The notes under the pieces are model-generated. The model saw only the letters and a list, made by a program, of their open reading frames with translations, made no database searches and was not told the origin of the DNA. A program made the position numbers and the translations under genes. From Parasutterella secunda (GTDB taxonomy: Bacteria; Pseudomonadota; Gammaproteobacteria; Burkholderiales; Burkholderiaceae_F), in assembly GCF_023336895.1 (NCBI RefSeq), contig NZ_JAMBLT010000001.1, positions 248,001 to 312,000 on the forward strand: 64,000 nucleotides of DNA, in the 5' to 3' direction. Numbering within the stretch: the first letter of the stretch is position 1; each line of letters opens with the position of its first letter. Shown here piece after piece: positions 62,955-64,000 of this stretch.

Positions 62955-64000
62955 ATGCAACAAGTACTCATTCATGTCATTCCGATTTTTTTCGCCTTAT
63001 ATATGTACGTGAGCTTGTTTCACAAGACTCGCCTGCATTGGGCAATTCGCGGAGTTTTGCTCTTTTTAATTCTTATTTCCTGCCAATATCCCGCGTTTTG
63101 TCGTTCTTTTTTTGTCGGCTATGATGACCGAGTTCCCCATTTAGGGATCGTTTTGTATTGTTGGTTATTTTCGACCCAGTTACTACTGGTTTTGGCTGCT
63201 TTTGCCAAAGACTTTGTGGGACTCATTTACCGTTTAGTCCGCAAAACTAAACTTCCCCACCCAACAACAACGGCGGTGAGTTTACTGAGCATAGCCATGT
63301 TAATCGCCGCATTTGGCAGTTACAGCGCCCTGTCTCAACCGCCGATTTACCGTTTAGACGTTCCGATTAAAAATCTGCCTGATTCGCTGGACGGTTTTAC
63401 GATTGCTCAATTATCCGACACTCACGCCAGTCCCCTGCTTGACCGAAGCCGGCTGGTTAAGGTTGTTGAAAGAACAAATGCTTTGAAACCGGATATGGTT
63501 GCTGTCACCGGTGACATTGTTGACGGTAAAACAGAAGCAAGACTGCAAGACGTTTCACCGCTTAAAGAACTTCACGCCCCATATGGTGTTTTCGCAGTTG
63601 AAGGCAACCATGAACACTATGTGGATTATGACGCCTGGATGGCCACTTATCCCACATTAAATATGACTGTACTGCATAACAGTCACCGAATTCTTGACGT
63701 TAATGGAGCCAAACTTGCCATTGTCGGTATTACCGACCCCATGGCCGCCCGCTATCACCGTGAGTATCCGGATATTAAAAAAGCCATGAGTGGGATACCC
63801 GAAGGAACCGTCTCCATTTTGCTGTCTCATCAAGTTAAATACAGCCGAGATTACGCCAAATACCCAATTGCACTGCAATTGGCCGGTCATACGCATGGCG
63901 GACAAATTTTCGGCATGCACTGGCTTGCTCAAATTATTAATAAAGGTTTTGTAAAAGATAAATATCAGATCGGCGATATGCTCCTTTATGTCAACCGCGG
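62955..64000 (+). CDS. Membrane-bound metallophosphoesterase, N-terminal part (runs off the window)
   Basis: An open frame from ATG 62955 with AGAGGA upstream continues past base 64000 (348 codons visible). The first about 135 residues hold four hydrophobic segments (for example VLIHVIPIFFALYMYVSLF, LLMLAA-like STQLLLVLAAFAKD, VSLLSIAMLIAAFGSY). The calcineurin-type phosphoesterase domain follows: IAQLSDTHAS, VAVTGDIVDG, VEGNHEHY and LAGHTHGGQIFG give the D-x-H, GD, GNHE and GHTH metal motifs. Relatives such as YkuE/YaeI dephosphorylate lipids or sugars; the substrate is not known. Confidence 0.87.
   Translation, partial: MQQVLIHVIPIFFALYMYVSLFHKTRLHWAIRGVLLFLILISCQYPAFCRSFFVGYDDRVPHLGIVLYCWLFSTQLLLVLAAFAKDFVGLIYRLVRKTKLPHPTTTAVSLLSIAMLIAAFGSYSALSQPPIYRLDVPIKNLPDSLDGFTIAQLSDTHASPLLDRSRLVKVVERTNALKPDMVAVTGDIVDGKTEARLQDVSPLKELHAPYGVFAVEGNHEHYVDYDAWMATYPTLNMTVLHNSHRILDVNGAKLAIVGITDPMAARYHREYPDIKKAMSGIPEGTVSILLSHQVKYSRDYAKYPIALQLAGHTHGGQIFGMHWLAQIINKGFVKDKYQIGDMLLYVNR

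Noticed and set aside
1-64000. CRISPR arrays, insertion sequences, prophage or integrase genes
   Set aside because: No regularly spaced direct repeats, transposase or integrase motifs were seen on either strand.

Overview
The window looks like a chromosomal segment of a low-to-moderate GC betaproteobacterium. Several local gene orders are typical of Burkholderiales: ispE / tRNA-Gln / prs / rplY / pth / ychF; ftsY / rsmD / coaD; ftsE / ftsX / rpoH; kdsD / kdsC / lptCAB / ptsN / rapZ; secB / rhodanese / gpmA / M23 / ctpA. Base composition by eye (mid-40s % GC) and streamlined content suggest a gut Sutterellaceae-like organism, but that assignment is an inference. No IS element, prophage, CRISPR array or rRNA operon was seen. 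About 60 protein genes and one tRNA fill almost all of the window.

Layout. 1-5.4 kb: the start of a patatin-like lipase, galE, an RmlD-type reductase and uvrA. 5.4-10.6 kb: an accessory block between uvrA and ssb with a YfcC-type carrier, a type-B carboxylesterase, a divergent FadR-type regulator and a LarA-type nickel racemase. 10.8-13.5 kb: ssb, then a cytosine-deaminase-like amidohydrolase and an orotate-phosphoribosyltransferase-like gene behind a leader peptide whose stop codon lies in the loop of a perfect intrinsic terminator. 13.5-19.9 kb: a reverse-strand operon for a tripartite MacAB-like exporter with outer-membrane factor, ending in a solitary solute-binding protein, and a divergent orphan OmpR-type regulator. 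20-28 kb: an EF-G paralogue, aspS, a small lipoprotein, an MFS carrier, and mtnA with a class II aldolase (probable 5-deoxypentose salvage). 28-32.4 kb: a Pat-type protein acetyltransferase, an enoyl-CoA hydratase and a lone polar-amino-acid ABC ATPase.

32.4-37.5 kb is the Kdo/LPS-transport block running into ptsN and rapZ, without the rpoN and hpf genes usually found between lptB and ptsN. 37.5-41.8 kb: mutY, a TPR protein, lolB, ispE and tRNA-Gln(UUG). 41.9-46.1 kb: prs, rplY, pth, a DUF523 protein and ychF. 46.1-50 kb: an XRE-type regulator, an AsmA-like protein and ftsY. 49.8-55.4 kb: rsmD, coaD, ppx, ftsE, ftsX, rpoH and trmL, tightly packed with many 4-base overlaps. 55.4-59.1 kb (reverse): a NarL/NarX-like two-component pair, secB and a rhodanese-fold membrane protein with no cysteine. 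59.3-64 kb: gpmA, an EnvC-like factor, a CtpA protease and the start of a membrane metallophosphoesterase.

The most interesting signal is the leader at 11587-11698, which has the architecture of pyrBI/pyrE-type translation-coupled attenuation and sits before a deaminase/phosphoribosyltransferase pair with unusual active-site residues. Other points for a second look are the FadR/LarA/esterase module with its palindromes, a nearly perfect 21-bp palindrome between mtnA and the acetyltransferase, the degenerate orphan response regulator beside the exporter operon, and the missing rpoN.
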